DNA from: CAMDPA01 sp050186055
Lineage (GTDB): Bacteria > Pseudomonadota > Alphaproteobacteria > Rhizobiales > Hyphomicrobiaceae
Length of the DNA stretch: 33,830 nt
Assembly (NCBI GenBank): GCA_050186055.1
Contig: JBFWYV010000013.1
Coordinates: forward strand, 1-33,830
Direction: 5' to 3'
Shown here: one piece after another, positions 23,935-32,725 of the stretch
Numbering within the stretch: position 1 is the stretch's first letter
Layout of the letters: every line of letters starts with the position of its first letter
The notes under the pieces: generated by a model
The model's database searches: none
The model's input: only the letters and a program-made list of their open reading frames with translations
Told to the model about the DNA's origin: nothing
Program-made: the position numbers and the translations under genes

Positions 23935-26792
23935 GCGAAACGAAAGACACTGCCGATAAAACCCTTCGAGCCGGGACTCGCAAACCGCTGAGTCTCAATC
24001 GAACGGTGGAATCCGGCCATGTGCAGCAGAAATTCAGCCATGGCCGGTCGAAGTCGGTGGTGGTGGAGAAGCGCCGCAAGCGGACGCTGACGAGCGAGGC
24101 TGAGGAGACCTCGCCGGCGCCGGCTGCAGTGCCTCAGAAAGCGACGCCACCGCGCGGCACACCGACGCGGCCGCGTCCTACTGCCACCAGCACGCAAAAG
24201 GCGGGCGAGTCTCACACGACGCTGTCGGCGCTCGAGCAGGCCAAGAGGGCCAAGGCGCTCGAGGCCGCACAGGTGCGCGTCCAGGAAGAAGAGCGGTTGC
24301 GGGCCGAACAGCAGCAGCTGCAAGAGGACGTCCTGCGGGAAGCCGACGAGGCAGTTGCCGGCGAAGAGCAAGCGGAAACCGCAGAAGCTGCGCTAGCTGA
24401 GCTGCAAACGCCGGCGGAGGCCGTCGAAGACGCCCCGGCGACCGAAGCCGGAGCAGCGGATGAGCCGGAGGCGGAGGAAGCTCCGACATCAGCCGCGGCG
24501 AGACAGTCGGCCGAAACCGCGGAGATCGAGACCAATCAATCCCCCGCTGCGCGGGTCCCTGAACCAACACGACCGCCGCAGCGCACCGGCCAGGGCGTGC
24601 GGCCTGGCGATGGACGCGGCCGGCCCACCGCCTCGGCACGCGCAATGCCGCGGGTCGAGGACAGCTCCGAGCAACCGCTGATGAGGCCCGTCGGCATGAC
24701 GCGGCCGCAGATTGTAACGCGTACGGATCGGCCTTCCCCGAAGCCGCCCGAGCCAAACAAGCCGGAGGAGGCCGCGCGGCCCCAACGCCCACGTCCGAGC
24801 CCGACCGTGGTCGATCTGAGCGACGAAGAAGAAGCGCGCGCGAAGAAGCGCGGGGCCGGCGGCAAGGTTGCCCGGACGAGCACGCGCAGCGAGGAAGGGC
24901 GCGTTCGCGGCAAGCTTACGATCACCAATGCATTCGACGAGAGCCAGCGCCAGCGCTCGCTCGCTTCGCTGAAGCGGCGGCGCGAACGCGAGAAGCTCAA
25001 GGCAATGGGCGTCCAGCAACCGCGCGACAAGATCATGCGCGAGGTGGTGATCCCCGAGGCGATCACGATCCAGGAGCTGGCCAACCGCATGACGGAGCGC
25101 GCCGTCGACGTCATCAAGCTCCTGATGAAACAGGGCGCGATGCACAAGATGAACGACGTCATCGATGCCGATACGGCAGAGCTGATCGTCACCGAGTTCG
25201 GCCATACGCCGAAGCGCGTCTCGGAAGCGGACGTGGAAGAAGGCTTCATCGGCGAGAAGGACGCCGATGAGACGCTGCTGCCGCGGGCTCCGGTCGTCAC
25301 CATCATGGGACACGTCGACCACGGCAAGACGTCGCTGCTCGATGCCATCCGCAAAGCCAACGTGGCTGCCGGCGAAGCCGGCGGCATCACGCAGCACATC
25401 GGCGCCTATCAGGTGACGACGGAGGACGGGCACAAGATCACGTTCATCGACACACCGGGCCACGAGGCGTTCACCGCCATGCGTGCGCGCGGCGCGAAGG
25501 TGACGGACATCGTCGTGCTGGTGGTAGCGGCAGACGACGGCGTCATGCCGCAGACGATCGAAGCCATCAATCACGCCAAGGCCGCGGGCGTGCCGATGAT
25601 CGTCGCGATCAACAAGATCGACAAGCCGGGCGTCGATCCCAACCGTGTACGGACGGAACTGCTGCAGCACGGCATCGTCGTGGAGAGCATGTCGGGCGAC
25701 GTGCAAGACGTAGAGGTGTCCGCGCTCAAGCAGATCAACCTCGACGGACTGCTCGAGGCGATCGTGCTGCAGGCGGAGATCCTCGAGCTCAAGGCCAACC
25801 CCAACCGCACCGCCAACGGCTTCGTCATCGAAGCCAAGCTCGAGCGCGGCCGGGGACCGGTCGGCACGCTGCTGGTCGAACGCGGCACGCTGCATGTCGG
25901 CGACATCGTCGTGGCCGGCACGGCATGGGGCCGCGTGCGGGCGCTGATCGACGACAAGGGCGGCAATGTCAAGGACGCGGGTCCGGCCGTCCCAGTCGAG
26001 GTGCTTGGATTCGACTCGGCACCGGAAGCCGGCGACGAGTTCTCCGTTGTCGAGAACGAATCGCGTGCCCGCGAGATCACCGACTACCGCATCAGGAAGC
26101 GTCGCGACACGCTGGGATCTGCCGGCACCACTCGCACGCTCGAAGCGATGATGCAGCAGCTCAAGGAGGCCGGAAAGAAGGAGTTCCCTCTGGTCGTCAA
26201 GGGCGACGTGCAGGGCTCCGTCGAGGCCATCGCCGGCGCCTTGAAGAAGATTTCGACCGACGAGGTGGAAGCACGCATCATTCACTCAGGCGTCGGCGGA
26301 ATAACGGAGTCGGATGTGGCGCTCGCCAATGCGTCGAAGGCGATCGTGATCGGCTTCAACGTGCGCGCCAATGCGCAGGCCAAGCAATTGGCCGACAGCA
26401 TGGGTCTCGAAATCCGGTACTACAACATCATCTACGATCTGGTGGACGAAGTGAAAGCGGCCATGTCCGGGCTGCTGGCACCCACCAAGAAAGAGGTGTT
26501 CCTCGGCCATGCCGAGATCCTGCAAGTGTTCAACATCTCGAAAGTCGGCAAGATCGCCGGTGCACGCGTGACGGACGGCAAAGTCGAACGCGGCGCCCGT
26601 CTGAGGCTGCTGCGCGACAACGTGGTGATCCTGCAGGAAGGACGGCTTTCGACGCTGAAGCGCTTCAAGGACGATGTCCGCGAGGTTCAGGCCGGTCAGG
26701 AATGCGGCATCGCGTTCGAGAACTTCCAGGACCTCAAGGAAGGCGACGTGATCGAGTGCTTCCAGGTCGAGATGATCCAGCGAACGCTGTGA
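23931..26792 (+). CDS. infB: Translation initiation factor IF-2
   Basis: A 953-residue initiation GTPase that brings fMet-tRNA to the 30S P site. The N-terminus has an IF2-associated R-K-P-L-S-L-N-R segment, followed by a long low-complexity Ala/Glu/Pro/Arg linker to about residue 330. The conserved IF2_N region comes next (P-E-A-I-T-I-Q-E-L-A-N-R-M). The GTPase has G1 G-H-V-D-H-G-K-T (460-467), G3 D-T-P-G-H (507-511) and G4 N-K-I-D (561-564). Domains II, III and C2 follow, ending F-Q-V-E-M-I-Q-R-T-L. It starts inside the ylxR stop (ATGA). The linker is typical of rhizobial IF-2 and explains the length. Confidence 0.97.
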   Translation: MSETKDTADKTLRAGTRKPLSLNRTVESGHVQQKFSHGRSKSVVVEKRRKRTLTSEAEETSPAPAAVPQKATPPRGTPTRPRPTATSTQKAGESHTTLSALEQAKRAKALEAAQVRVQEEERLRAEQQQLQEDVLREADEAVAGEEQAETAEAALAELQTPAEAVEDAPATEAGAADEPEAEEAPTSAAARQSAETAEIETNQSPAARVPEPTRPPQRTGQGVRPGDGRGRPTASARAMPRVEDSSEQPLMRPVGMTRPQIVTRTDRPSPKPPEPNKPEEAARPQRPRPSPTVVDLSDEEEARAKKRGAGGKVARTSTRSEEGRVRGKLTITNAFDESQRQRSLASLKRRREREKLKAMGVQQPRDKIMREVVIPEAITIQELANRMTERAVDVIKLLMKQGAMHKMNDVIDADTAELIVTEFGHTPKRVSEADVEEGFIGEKDADETLLPRAPVVTIMGHVDHGKTSLLDAIRKANVAAGEAGGITQHIGAYQVTTEDGHKITFIDTPGHEAFTAMRARGAKVTDIVVLVVAADDGVMPQTIEAINHAKAAGVPMIVAINKIDKPGVDPNRVRTELLQHGIVVESMSGDVQDVEVSALKQINLDGLLEAIVLQAEILELKANPNRTANGFVIEAKLERGRGPVGTLLVERGTLHVGDIVVAGTAWGRVRALIDDKGGNVKDAGPAVPVEVLGFDSAPEAGDEFSVVENESRAREITDYRIRKRRDTLGSAGTTRTLEAMMQQLKEAGKKEFPLVVKGDVQGSVEAIAGALKKISTDEVEARIIHSGVGGITESDVALANASKAIVIGFNVRANAQAKQLADSMGLEIRYYNIIYDLVDEVKAAMSGLLAPTKKEVFLGHAEILQVFNISKVGKIAGARVTDGKVERGARLRLLRDNVVILQEGRLSTLKRFKDDVREVQAGQECGIAFENFQDLKEGDVIECFQVEMIQRTL

Positions 26793-26995
26793 TCGGCTGG
26801 GCCGGACCGGAGCAGGGGCGGTTGGATGGGACCGGCCCTGCGTGGCGTTTCCCAAAGAGGCGCGGTCCCCATGTGATGATCGAGACATTCGCGATATCAA
26901 GCGGCTCGGCCCGGAGCGGATTTCTCGATCTGAATCACGCCGGCACATATGATTCCAGCCTCAGAACGGGACACTCGCCGGCCGCAGGAGTTGAT

Positions 26996-27409
26996 ATGGC
27001 AGCGCGAAGAAGCACACCCCCTGAAAAAGGTCCATCTCAGCGCATGCTGCGCGTGGCCGAGATGATCCGCCACAAGGTTGCGGAAATGCTGGCGCGCGGC
27101 GAGATCCACGATGATGTGCTGGCCGAGCATGTCGTTACGATTCCGGAAGTCCGGCTGACTGCGGATCTGAAGCTGGCGACCGTCTACGTCATGCCGCTGG
27201 GCGGCAGCGACGTGAAGCCGGTGCTCGCGGCGCTGGACCGGCACAAGCGCTTCATCCGCGGTGAGGTGGCCCACGCCATCAACCTGAAATATGCGCCGGA
27301 CATTCGCTTTCGTTTCGATGAATCGTTCGACGAAGCAGCCCGGATCGACGCTCTGCTCGACAGTCCGGCAGTGCGGCGTGATGTAGAAAAACGAGGGAGT
27401 AGCGAGTAG
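26996..27409 (+). CDS. rbfA: 30S ribosome-binding factor RbfA
   Basis: A 137-residue KH-like cold-shock factor acting in late 16S maturation. It shows Q-R-M-L-R-V-A-E-M-I-R-H-K-V near the N-terminus, then V-T-I-P-E-V-R-L-T-A-D-L-K-L-A-T-V-Y-V and a final R-F-R-F-D-E-S-F-D-E-A-A-R-I-D-A-L-L core. ATG 26996 is set by GCAGGAG five bases upstream; the frame is open much further upstream inside infB. The last residues (G-S-S-E and stop) are encoded by two inverted units of the heptamer repeat at 27395-27408, so the native tail was probably replaced by the repeat. The 203-base gap after infB holds no gene I can support. Confidence 0.93.
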   Translation: MAARRSTPPEKGPSQRMLRVAEMIRHKVAEMLARGEIHDDVLAEHVVTIPEVRLTADLKLATVYVMPLGGSDVKPVLAALDRHKRFIRGEVAHAINLKYAPDIRFRFDESFDEAARIDALLDSPAVRRDVEKRGSSE

Positions 27410-27499
27410 GCAGTGGGGTGAGGTGAGTTGCTCGATCTTCACCGGTTCCCTACTCGCTATTCGCTACTCGCTACTCCCTATTCGCTACTCCCTACTCGC
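27395..27499. repeat. Heptamer satellite with inverted arm, between rbfA and truB
   Basis: Seven tandem units of TA[C/T]TC[G/C]C fill 27451-27499 without a gap. Two units in reverse complement (GGGAGTA and GCGAGTA, 27395-27408) lie at the rbfA end and supply its last codons and stop. The 15-base arm 27395-27409 is perfectly complementary to 27464-27478, allowing a long hairpin. Repeats of this type (translated as I-R-Y-S-L-L) are scattered in Hyphomicrobiales genomes. Confidence 0.85.
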
Positions 27500-27515
27500 T
27501 CAGCACTCAGCACAC

Positions 27516-28463
27516 ATGGCACGTCGCAAAAAAGGCAATCCGATCAACGGCTGGATCGTGCTCGACAAGAGCGCCGGCATGACCTCGACGCAGGCCGTCG
27601 CCGCCGTGCGACGGATCTACGATGCGCAGAAGGCGGGGCATGCGGGCACGCTGGATCCGCTTGCCACAGGGATTCTGCCGATTGCTCTCGGCGAGGCGAC
27701 GAAGACGGTGTCGTATGCCGTCGACGGGGAAAAGGCCTATTGCTTCACGGTACGATGGGGGGAACAGACGAACACGGACGATGCCGAGGGCTCTGTCGTC
27801 CAGACCAGCGACAGACGTCCGACGGTGGCGGAGATCGAGGCGCTGCTGCCGCGCTACGTCGGCACCATCATGCAAACGCCGCCCAAATTCTCCGCGATCA
27901 AGGTCGAGGGCAACCGTGCCTATGACCTGGCCCGCGAGGGCGAGCCGGTCGAATTGATGCCTCGTGAAGTCGACATCGACGCGTTGCGGCTGATCGACGT
28001 GCCGGACGACGATACCGCCGTGTTCGCGGCCGAATGCGGAAAGGGCACCTACGTGCGCGCACTCGCCCGCGACCTGGGCGTCGAACTCGGTTGTTATGGG
28101 CACGTCATTGCTCTCCGCCGCACCCGCGTCGGGCCATTCAGCGAGGTCGAGGCCGTCACGCTGAAAGAGCTTGAAGACGCCGCGGTGCAGCCGGCAACGG
28201 TGGAGACCGAAGGACGCGCCGGCCTTGCTGGCGCACTGAAGCCGGTGCAGGCCGCGTTGCGAGAGCTGACGATGCTGAACGTGGGACAAGCGGATGCTGC
28301 TCGCATCGGGCGCGGTCAGGCGATCCTGATCCGCGGCCGCGATGCGCCAGCCATGACGGGGGACGCCTACGCCATCTGGCGCGGATGCCCGCTGGCCATC
28401 GGGATATTGGAGCGAGGCGAGTTCCGGCCGGTCCGCGTGTTCAACCTCGCTCCAGAACGCTGA
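27516..28463 (+). CDS. truB: tRNA pseudouridine(55) synthase TruB
   Basis: A 315-residue pseudouridine synthase making psi55 in the T-loop of tRNAs. The catalytic aspartate is Asp47 in G-H-A-G-T-L-D-P-L-A-T-G-I-L-P-I; K-T-V-S-Y-A and P-P-K-F-S-A-I-K-V-E-G-x-R-A-Y motifs follow, and a C-terminal PUA-like domain ends the protein (about 230-305). ATG 27516 (M-A-R-R-K-K-G-N-P-I-N-G-W) is the family start; the 31 codons upstream are translation of the heptamer repeat. No Shine-Dalgarno is visible. It converges with the TTT-binding protein gene, with only six bases between the stop codons and no terminator. Confidence 0.97.
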   Translation: MARRKKGNPINGWIVLDKSAGMTSTQAVAAVRRIYDAQKAGHAGTLDPLATGILPIALGEATKTVSYAVDGEKAYCFTVRWGEQTNTDDAEGSVVQTSDRRPTVAEIEALLPRYVGTIMQTPPKFSAIKVEGNRAYDLAREGEPVELMPREVDIDALRLIDVPDDDTAVFAAECGKGTYVRALARDLGVELGCYGHVIALRRTRVGPFSEVEAVTLKELEDAAVQPATVETEGRAGLAGALKPVQAALRELTMLNVGQADAARIGRGQAILIRGRDAPAMTGDAYAIWRGCPLAIGILERGEFRPVRVFNLAPER

Positions 28464-28469
28464 TCCCTG

Positions 28470-29549
28470 CTACTTCTGCTGCGGTTTCATGATCGATTTG
28501 GCCTTGGCGACGATGTCGCTCGGGGATGCGTACAGCTTGTTGATCCGGCGCAGAACCTCATCGCCCGGCATGTATTTGATATTCATTTGCTGCCTGTTCG
28601 CCTCCGACAGGAAGTCCTTATCCTTCAGCGTCTGCTCAAAGGCTTTGCGCAGAATGGCGAGGCGGTCAGCCGGGACGCCGGGCGGAGCCGAGAAAGCCCA
28701 AGCAATCGCCTGCGGCGTAAATGCCAGTTCCATCACGTCACGTTGCTTCGGATCGGTGGCCAGGTCCAGCGCCAGCGGAACGTTGGGCAGGTCTGACGCC
28801 TTGTCGAGACCGGCCTGAAGCAGGATGTGTATCTTCTTATCCTTGACCCACTGCAGCTTGGTCGCTTTCGCAGCACTCCACGACCATCCGCAGCGGCCAT
28901 CGGCCTCGCCGCTCTCGATCGCCTTGCTCATTGACGGCCCGCCCTTGTAGCCGTTCACCACTTTGAACTTGGTGCCGAGCAATTCATTGAACAGCGTGGG
29001 GTAGACGCCGGTATCGGCCGAGTTCGATGTGGAGGCTGCCACGAACTCGCTCTTCTTGAGGTCCTCCCACGTCTTGAACTTCGATGCGTGCCAGGAAATA
29101 CAGATGCTGACCTCGTCGCCCATGCTGCCGAGCCAGGATAGTTTGCGCGGGTCGAATTTGGCCTGGGGCGTCCCAAACAGCGGATCGAGATTGTTGGAAC
29201 GGCTGAAGAGGCCAATCGTCGTGCCATCCTTCGGCGCCAGATTGTAGAGATTGTTGGCCACGACAATACCGCCGCCGCCCGGCATGTTGTTCGGCACGAT
29301 GGTGGGATGGCCAGGGATGTATTTCGCTATGTGGCGGCCAAGCGTGCGGCCGTAAACGTCGTAGCCGCTCCCAGCCTGGAACGCGATCAGAATATTCAGC
29401 TGCTTGCCCTTGTAGAAGTCATCGGCGTGGGCCGGGGCGACAACCGCTGCGACCGTCAGCGCCAATGAAGCGGCAGCAATCAGGGGGCGAGAATGCGGAC
29501 TCAGGAGGCAGGACTTATGGGGCGACGCATCTCTCTCGATATTGGGCAT
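28470..29549 (-). CDS. TTT-type (Bug family) solute-binding protein
   Basis: A 359-residue periplasmic solute-binding protein of the tripartite tricarboxylate transporter family. The signal peptide spans about residues 20-42 (hydrophobic S-L-A-L-T-V-A-A-V-V-A-P) with cleavage after A-H-A at 40-42. Mature landmarks are D-F-Y-K-G-K-Q-L, then G-S-G-Y-D-x-Y-G-R and P-G-G-G-G-I-V-V-A-N-N-L-Y. The start at 29549 is set by GGAGG a few bases upstream. Neither TctA nor TctB membrane subunits are near; stand-alone binding proteins are common in this family. It sits on the opposite strand between truB and rpsO, genes that are normally adjacent, so it is probably an insertion. The ligand is probably a carboxylate, but which one is unknown. 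Confidence 0.88.
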   Translation of the reverse strand: MPNIERDASPHKSCLLSPHSRPLIAAASLALTVAAVVAPAHADDFYKGKQLNILIAFQAGSGYDVYGRTLGRHIAKYIPGHPTIVPNNMPGGGGIVVANNLYNLAPKDGTTIGLFSRSNNLDPLFGTPQAKFDPRKLSWLGSMGDEVSICISWHASKFKTWEDLKKSEFVAASTSNSADTGVYPTLFNELLGTKFKVVNGYKGGPSMSKAIESGEADGRCGWSWSAAKATKLQWVKDKKIHILLQAGLDKASDLPNVPLALDLATDPKQRDVMELAFTPQAIAWAFSAPPGVPADRLAILRKAFEQTLKDKDFLSEANRQQMNIKYMPGDEVLRRINKLYASPSDIVAKAKSIMKPQQK

Positions 29550-29859
29550 TGTTACCTCCCGGGGGCGATTTGATTGCTGTTCAAAGGATGCCAAGCACGA
29601 TTTCGAGGCTTGCGCTTTTGCAGCTTGGTCGCGGAACGTTAACATTGCGCGTCATCTTGACACAATCGGCAGAAGCCCGGCGTGTCCTTTGGACGCCCCT
29701 TGAGCTGAAATCGCTGGTGCGGCGGCATGCCATTGTGTATCAAACGCCTTCGCCACTGCTGATCGGGCCGTGGCGCCGACCCGACTGGACGACATCCTGG
29801 CCGGTGCCGGACCGGGGCCTCCGCCCCCAACCAATCGCTGTATCGAAAGGACGATGCCG
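29550..29859. other. Intergenic region between divergent TTT-binding protein and rpsO
   Basis: A 310-base interval that must carry promoters for both directions. A TTGACA at 29657-29662 (plus strand) is the best -35-like hexamer, but no good -10 follows at 16-18 bases. A GC-rich GGGGCC...CGCCCC stem at about 29814-29828 lies 32 bases before rpsO and might belong to its leader. I see no gene here. Confidence 0.4.
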
Positions 29860-30129
29860 ATGTCGATGACGACCGCGCAGAAAGCTCAGCTCATCAAGGA
29901 CAATGCCACCAAGGCGAACGATACCGGCTCGCCCGAAGTGCAGATCGCGATCCTGACGACGCGCATCAACGAACTGACCGAGCACTTCAAAGTTCATAAG
30001 AAAGACAATCACTCGCGGCGTGGCCTCCTGAAGATGGTCAGCCAGCGCAGACAATTGCTGGACTACGTCAAGCGCAAGGACGAGAAGCGTTACCTCTCGA
30101 TCATCGAGAAGCACGGTATCAGGCGCTAA
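29860..30129 (+). CDS. rpsO: 30S ribosomal protein S15
   Basis: An 89-residue S15, exactly the usual length including Met; it binds the central domain of 16S rRNA. The signature N-D-T-G-S-P-E-V-Q-I-A-I-L-T-x-R-I-N-x-L-T-E-H-F is followed by the H-K-K-D-N-H-S-R-R-G-L-L RNA-binding stretch, and it ends G-I-R-R. Three in-frame ATGs (29854, 29860, 29866) are close together; AAAGGA at 29846-29851 is best spaced (8 bases) for 29860, which also gives the family length. pnp follows after 204 bases, as in most proteobacteria. Confidence 0.97.
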   Translation: MSMTTAQKAQLIKDNATKANDTGSPEVQIAILTTRINELTEHFKVHKKDNHSRRGLLKMVSQRRQLLDYVKRKDEKRYLSIIEKHGIRR

Positions 30130-30176
30130 GGTAGATTGCGGCCCGAACGTGCGACGCAGGCCATCGATCCAGTGCT

Positions 30177-30201
30177 CCCCCGAAGCATCGCTTCGCGGGG
30201 G
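30177..30201 (+). other. Stem-loop in the rpsO-pnp intergenic region
   Basis: CGAAGC/GCTTCG arms around an ATC loop, extended by a CCCC/GGGG stem with one bulged base, give a stable hairpin 48 bases after rpsO. The downstream sequence (CGTTGGGTATTTGTTC) is not a true T tract. It may stabilise the rpsO 3' end, or be an RNase III / PNPase autoregulation site as known for rpsO-pnp in E. coli; that role is inference here. Confidence 0.5.
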
Positions 30202-30333
30202 CGTTGGGTATTTGTTCACAGACCAGCCAGGAGCGTGGAGGCGCTCTAAAGTCGCTCGCGCAACGGCTGATGAATTGTGCTAGACAACCCGCGCACAAAA
30301 CGACCGAAGACCGAAGAAACCGAAAGATCGAAT

Positions 30334-32547
30334 ATGTTCGACATTCACAGAGTTGAAATCGAGTGGGGCGGACGCAAGCTCAAGCTCGAAACCGGGCACA
30401 TGGCCCGCCAGGCGGACGGCGCCGTGCTGGCGCAATATGGCGAAACGAGCGTTCTGGCGACGGTCGTGTTCGGCAAAAGCCCCAAGCCCGGCGTGGATTT
30501 TTTTCCATTGACCGTCAATTACCAGGAGAAGACCTATGCCGCCGGAAAGATTCCCGGCGGCTATTTCAAGCGCGAAGGCCGGCCGTCAGAAAAAGAGACG
30601 CTGGTTTCCCGGCTCATCGACCGCCCGATCCGGCCGCTGTTCGCAGACGGCTTCAAGCACGAGGTGCAGGTCATCGTGACCGTGCTCTCGTTCGACAACG
30701 AGAACGACCCGGACGTGGTCGGCATGGTGGCTGCCTCGGCAGCACTGACGTTGTCGGGCGTGCCGTTCCTGGGGCCCATCGGCGCAGCCAAGGTCGGCCT
30801 CATCGACGGCAAGCTGGTGCTCAATCCGCTGATCGATGAAATGGCTCACACCAAGCTCGACCTGGTCGTCGCCGGCACCCAGGATGCGGTGATGATGGTG
30901 GAAAGCGAGGCGCACGAGCTGCCTGAAATGCAAATGCTGGAGGCCGTGATGTTCGGCCACAAGCATTTCCAGCCTGTCCTCGACGCGATCATCAAGCTGG
31001 CTGAGAAGGCTGCGAAAGAACCGTTCGATTTCAAGGCGCCTGAGCTCGACAAGTACAAGCCACAGGTCAAGGCGTTGATCGAGGCGGATCTCAGGGCCGC
31101 ATTCTCCACAGCGGAGAAGCAGAAGCGCTACGAGATGGTAGACAAGGCGAAGGACAGAGTCTTCGCCGAGATCAAGCTGCCCGACGGCGACGCGGAAGCT
31201 GCCGAAAAGGCGCTGCTTTCCACGGCGTTCAAGGCCGTCGAAATGGATATCATGCGCGGCACCGTGATCGAGACAGGGCAGCGCATCGATGGCCGCGATC
31301 TCAAGACGGTCCGTCCGATCATCTCGGAAGTGCACGTCCTGCCGCGCACGCATGGCTCCGCCCTGTTCACGCGCGGCGAAACCCAGGCCCTGGTGGTCAC
31401 CACGCTCGGCACCGGCGAAGACGAGCAGTACATCGACAGTCTCGAGGGCACCCGCAAAGAGCGATTCCTGCTGCACTACAATTTCCCGCCATTCTCGGTC
31501 GGCGAAACCGGCAGAATGGGTTCTCCCGGACGGCGCGAGATCGGACACGGCAAGCTCGCCTGGCGCGCGATCCATCCGCTGGTCCCTTCGGCGGAAGAAT
31601 TCCCCTACGCCATTCGTGTCGTGTCGGAGATCACCGAGTCCAACGGCTCGTCGTCGATGGCAACCGTGTGCGGAACGTCGCTCGCCATGATGGATGCCGG
31701 CATTCCGCTGAAGCGGCCGGTGGCAGGCATCGCGATGGGCCTGATCAAGGAAGGCAATTCGTTCGCGGTGCTGTCTGACATCCTCGGCGACGAAGACCAT
31801 CTCGGGGACATGGACTTCAAGGTGGCCGGCACTTCCGAGGGCGTCACCTCGCTTCAGATGGACATCAAGATTACGGGGATCACTGAAGAAATCATGCGGG
31901 TCGCGCTCAATCAGGCGCATGATGGCCGCATGCACATCCTCGACGAGATGGCCAAGGCGATCGGCTCCTCGCGCACGGAGCTCGGCGAGCATGCACCGCG
32001 CATCGAAACCATCAAGATCCCGACCGACAAGATCCGCGAGGTGATCGGCTCCGGCGGCTCGGTGATCCGTTCGATCGTCGAGGAATCAGGCGCCAAGATC
32101 GACATTGACGACGACGGCACGGTGAAGGTCGCCGCCGCCAAACGCGAGTCAATCGAGATCGCCCTCAACAAGATCAAGTCGATCACGTCCGAGCCGGAGG
32201 TCGGCCAGATCTACAAGGGCAAGGTCGTCAAGCTGATGGAGTTCGGGGCATTCGTGAACTTCTTCGGGGCCAAGGACGGCCTGGTGCACGTGTCGCAACT
32301 GTCGTCGACGACGCGGCCGAACCATCCCAACGAGGTCGTGAAAGAGGGCCAGGAGGTCTGGGTCAAGCTGCTCGGCTTCGATGATCGCGGCAAGGTCCGC
32401 CTGTCGATGAAGATCGTCGACCAGGAGACCGGCAAGGAAATTCCGCGCGCCGAAGGAGAGCCGGAGGACGACGGCGGGATGCACCGGACGAGGCCGCCCC
32501 GGCGCGACCGCGACGGCGACCGTCCGCGACGCCGCGACCGGGGCTGA
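30334..32547 (+). CDS. pnp: Polynucleotide phosphorylase
   Basis: A 737-residue 3'-5' phosphorolytic exoribonuclease of RNA decay. It opens F-D-I-H-R-V-E-I-E-W-G-G-R-K-L. RNase PH domain 1 (about 10-215, with R-P-S-E-K-E-T-L and I-D-R-P-I-R-P-L-F) is followed by the helical linker and RNase PH domain 2 (about 315-540, with G-E-T-G-R, R-R-E-I-G-H-G-K-L-A-W-R-A and an Asp-rich S-D-I-L-G-D-E-D-H-L-G-D-M-D-F active-site stretch). The KH domain begins near 557 (P-T-D-K-I-R-E-V-I-G-S-G-G) and the S1 domain near 624. An Arg/Asp-rich tail ends the protein. ATG 30334 is the family start; an in-frame GTG at 30277 is not supported. A strong terminator follows. Confidence 0.97.
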   Translation: MFDIHRVEIEWGGRKLKLETGHMARQADGAVLAQYGETSVLATVVFGKSPKPGVDFFPLTVNYQEKTYAAGKIPGGYFKREGRPSEKETLVSRLIDRPIRPLFADGFKHEVQVIVTVLSFDNENDPDVVGMVAASAALTLSGVPFLGPIGAAKVGLIDGKLVLNPLIDEMAHTKLDLVVAGTQDAVMMVESEAHELPEMQMLEAVMFGHKHFQPVLDAIIKLAEKAAKEPFDFKAPELDKYKPQVKALIEADLRAAFSTAEKQKRYEMVDKAKDRVFAEIKLPDGDAEAAEKALLSTAFKAVEMDIMRGTVIETGQRIDGRDLKTVRPIISEVHVLPRTHGSALFTRGETQALVVTTLGTGEDEQYIDSLEGTRKERFLLHYNFPPFSVGETGRMGSPGRREIGHGKLAWRAIHPLVPSAEEFPYAIRVVSEITESNGSSSMATVCGTSLAMMDAGIPLKRPVAGIAMGLIKEGNSFAVLSDILGDEDHLGDMDFKVAGTSEGVTSLQMDIKITGITEEIMRVALNQAHDGRMHILDEMAKAIGSSRTELGEHAPRIETIKIPTDKIREVIGSGGSVIRSIVEESGAKIDIDDDGTVKVAAAKRESIEIALNKIKSITSEPEVGQIYKGKVVKLMEFGAFVNFFGAKDGLVHVSQLSSTTRPNHPNEVVKEGQEVWVKLLGFDDRGKVRLSMKIVDQETGKEIPRAEGEPEDDGGMHRTRPPRRDRDGDRPRRRDRG

Positions 32548-32590
32548 GCGGACGGGGCAGCGGACGAAAAGTCATCCTCGTAATGCAATG

Positions 32591-32624
32591 GCGGCCGGTA
32601 TCACCGGCCGCTCTTGTCTTTTTT
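32591..32624 (+). terminator. Rho-independent terminator of pnp
   Basis: A perfect 9-bp stem GCGGCCGGT / ACCGGCCGC (32591-32599, 32603-32611) with an ATC loop is followed by TCTTGTCTTTTTT. It lies 43 bases after the pnp stop and closes the rpsO-pnp unit. Confidence 0.92.
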
Positions 32625-32725
32625 GCACCTGGGGTTTCTTCCCCGCAGGGAATTGGATTCAACTGCCGGCCTGGCCTACACTTGCCTCCCTTCTGCCTCG
32701 TCACCCCAACAAAAGGAGCGCGCCC

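Noticed and set aside
24489..26285. 598-codon open frame antisense to infB
   Set aside because: Same cause: an antisense shadow of a long high-GC gene, without start signal or family resemblance. Equivalent long shadows opposite pnp (30586-31992), the molybdenum hydroxylase (4239-5543) and CANSDH (8856-10115) were rejected too.
26876..26995. Upstream in-frame extension of RbfA from ATG 26876
   Set aside because: There is no Shine-Dalgarno there, whereas GCAGGAG stands before ATG 26996, where the family sequence starts.
27395..27499. CRISPR array
   Set aside because: The units are 7 bases long, directly adjacent, with no spacers and no cas genes. The 123-bp repeats at 7074-7356 are also too long and too few.
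27423..27515. 31-residue N-terminal extension of TruB
   Set aside because: It is a translation of the heptamer repeat (I-R-Y-S-L-L pattern); TruB family sequence begins at 27516.
30177..30201. Rho-independent terminator after rpsO
   Set aside because: The stem is strong but the downstream sequence lacks a T run, so it is reported as a stem-loop only.
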